A stretch of DNA of 64,000 bases from Streptomyces sp. NRRL S-646 (GTDB taxonomy: Bacteria; Actinomycetota; Actinomycetes; Streptomycetales; Streptomycetaceae). Positions 63,628 to 64,000 of the stretch are shown here, in pieces. The notes below the pieces were generated by a model. It had not been told where the DNA came from, ran no database searches, and saw only the letters and a list, made by a program, of their open reading frames with translations. The stretch is taken from assembly GCF_000720765.1 (NCBI RefSeq), contig NZ_JODC01000001.1:248001-312000 (forward strand), given 5' to 3'. Made by a program: the position numbers and the translations under genes. Position 1 is the first letter of the stretch. The number at the start of each line of letters is the position of its first letter.

Positions 63628-64000
63628 CGAGCACGACGAGTACGCCCCCGGCCGGATTCTGGGCCCAGGCCACCGCCGACCCCGACCGCCCGGTCCTGGT
63701 CGCACCCGACGGCGAGCAGTGGACCGCCGGACGCCTGCACGCCGCCGCCAACCGTCTGGTGCACGGCCTGCGCGCCGCCGGACTGGAACGCGGCGACGCC
63801 TTCGCGGTCGTGCTGCCCAACGGCATCGAGTTCTTCACCGCGTATCTGGCCGCCAGCCAGGCCGGTTTCTATCTCGTCCCGGTCAACCACCACTTCGTCG
63901 GCCCGGAGATCGGCTGGATCGTCGCCGACTCCGGCGCCAAGGTGCTCATCTCCCACGAACGGTTCGCAGGCCCCGCCCGCCACGCCGCCGACGAGGCCGG
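63624..64000 (+). CDS. acyl-CoA synthetase (AMP-binding), cut by the window end
   Basis: The first about 125 residues of an ANL-superfamily ligase are present: GEQWTAGRLHAAANRLVHGL, GLERGDAFAVVLPNGIEFFT, AYLAASQAGFYLVPVN. The phosphate-binding and A8 motifs would lie beyond the window. The ATG overlaps the stop of the nitronate monooxygenase-like gene. Similar pairs degrade or activate fatty or aromatic acids; substrate unknown. Confidence 0.85.
   Translation, partial: MTSTTSTPPAGFWAQATADPDRPVLVAPDGEQWTAGRLHAAANRLVHGLRAAGLERGDAFAVVLPNGIEFFTAYLAASQAGFYLVPVNHHFVGPEIGWIVADSGAKVLISHERFAGPARHAADEA

Overview
The window is high-GC actinobacterial DNA and most resembles Streptomyces. Support comes from GTG starts, GGAGG ribosome binding sites, a large LuxR-type regulator, CbtB/CbtA behind a cobalamin riboswitch, a serine/threonine kinase with TPR repeats, and a Streptomyces-type 39-bp palindromic repeat inserted inside a gene. 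No tRNA, rRNA or CRISPR array was seen.

Region 1 (about 0.1-31.5 kb) looks like a hypoxia/dormancy island of the DosR/OsdR type. It holds a haem-GAF sensor kinase (DevS/DosS-like), a DevR/DosR-like response regulator, three intact and one broken universal stress proteins, an Acg-type nitroreductase, two split-barrel flavin proteins, four copies (two broken) of an Rv1733c-like membrane protein, a CBS-BON protein, a cNMP-binding protein, a SulP transporter, oleate hydratase, a zinc alcohol dehydrogenase, PPK2 polyphosphate kinase and phosphoketolase. A phosphofructokinase with the PPi-type D104/K124 signature follows. A recurring 14-bp palindrome, approximately GGNCCG-NN-CGGNCC, sits 65-140 bp upstream of many of these genes and is a candidate box for the regulator. 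The island is also rich in wreckage: broken or chimeric copies of DsrE, GAPDH, a response regulator, HPF, ALDH/PntB, a GltD-like ferredoxin tail, GH65 and a USP. A 234-bp duplication links two places in it. Embedded within is a small switch in which an MmyB-type repressor lies divergent from an LLM flavin oxidoreductase, with a second identical operator in front of an NTF2-like gene.

Region 2 (32.8-35.5 kb) is a tight three-gene operon with overlapping start and stop codons. It encodes a bacterial DMATS-type aromatic prenyltransferase, a haem-oxygenase-like di-iron oxidase and a nucleotidyltransferase. This is the best candidate for an undescribed biosynthetic system.

Region 3 (36-46 kb) has a RibD-like reductase, two GNAT acetyltransferases and a large LuxR (LAL) regulator, followed by a graveyard of IS256 and IS5 fragments. 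Truncated CBS-BON and flavodoxin genes follow and may be the far edge of the stress island.

Region 4 (46-64 kb) is more ordinary chromosome. It includes a secreted dipeptidase-like protein with a discoidin domain, TetR, DUF6479, a copper-binding four-helix protein and the cobalamin-controlled cbtBA locus with a histidine-phosphatase-like gene lacking its catalytic His. Then come acyl-CoA dehydrogenase, an MpaB-family oxygenase, the kinase-TPR protein, an FAD oxidoreductase with a methyltransferase, a secreted GH16, a serine hydrolase, and a nitronate monooxygenase-like gene translationally coupled to an acyl-CoA synthetase cut by the window end.
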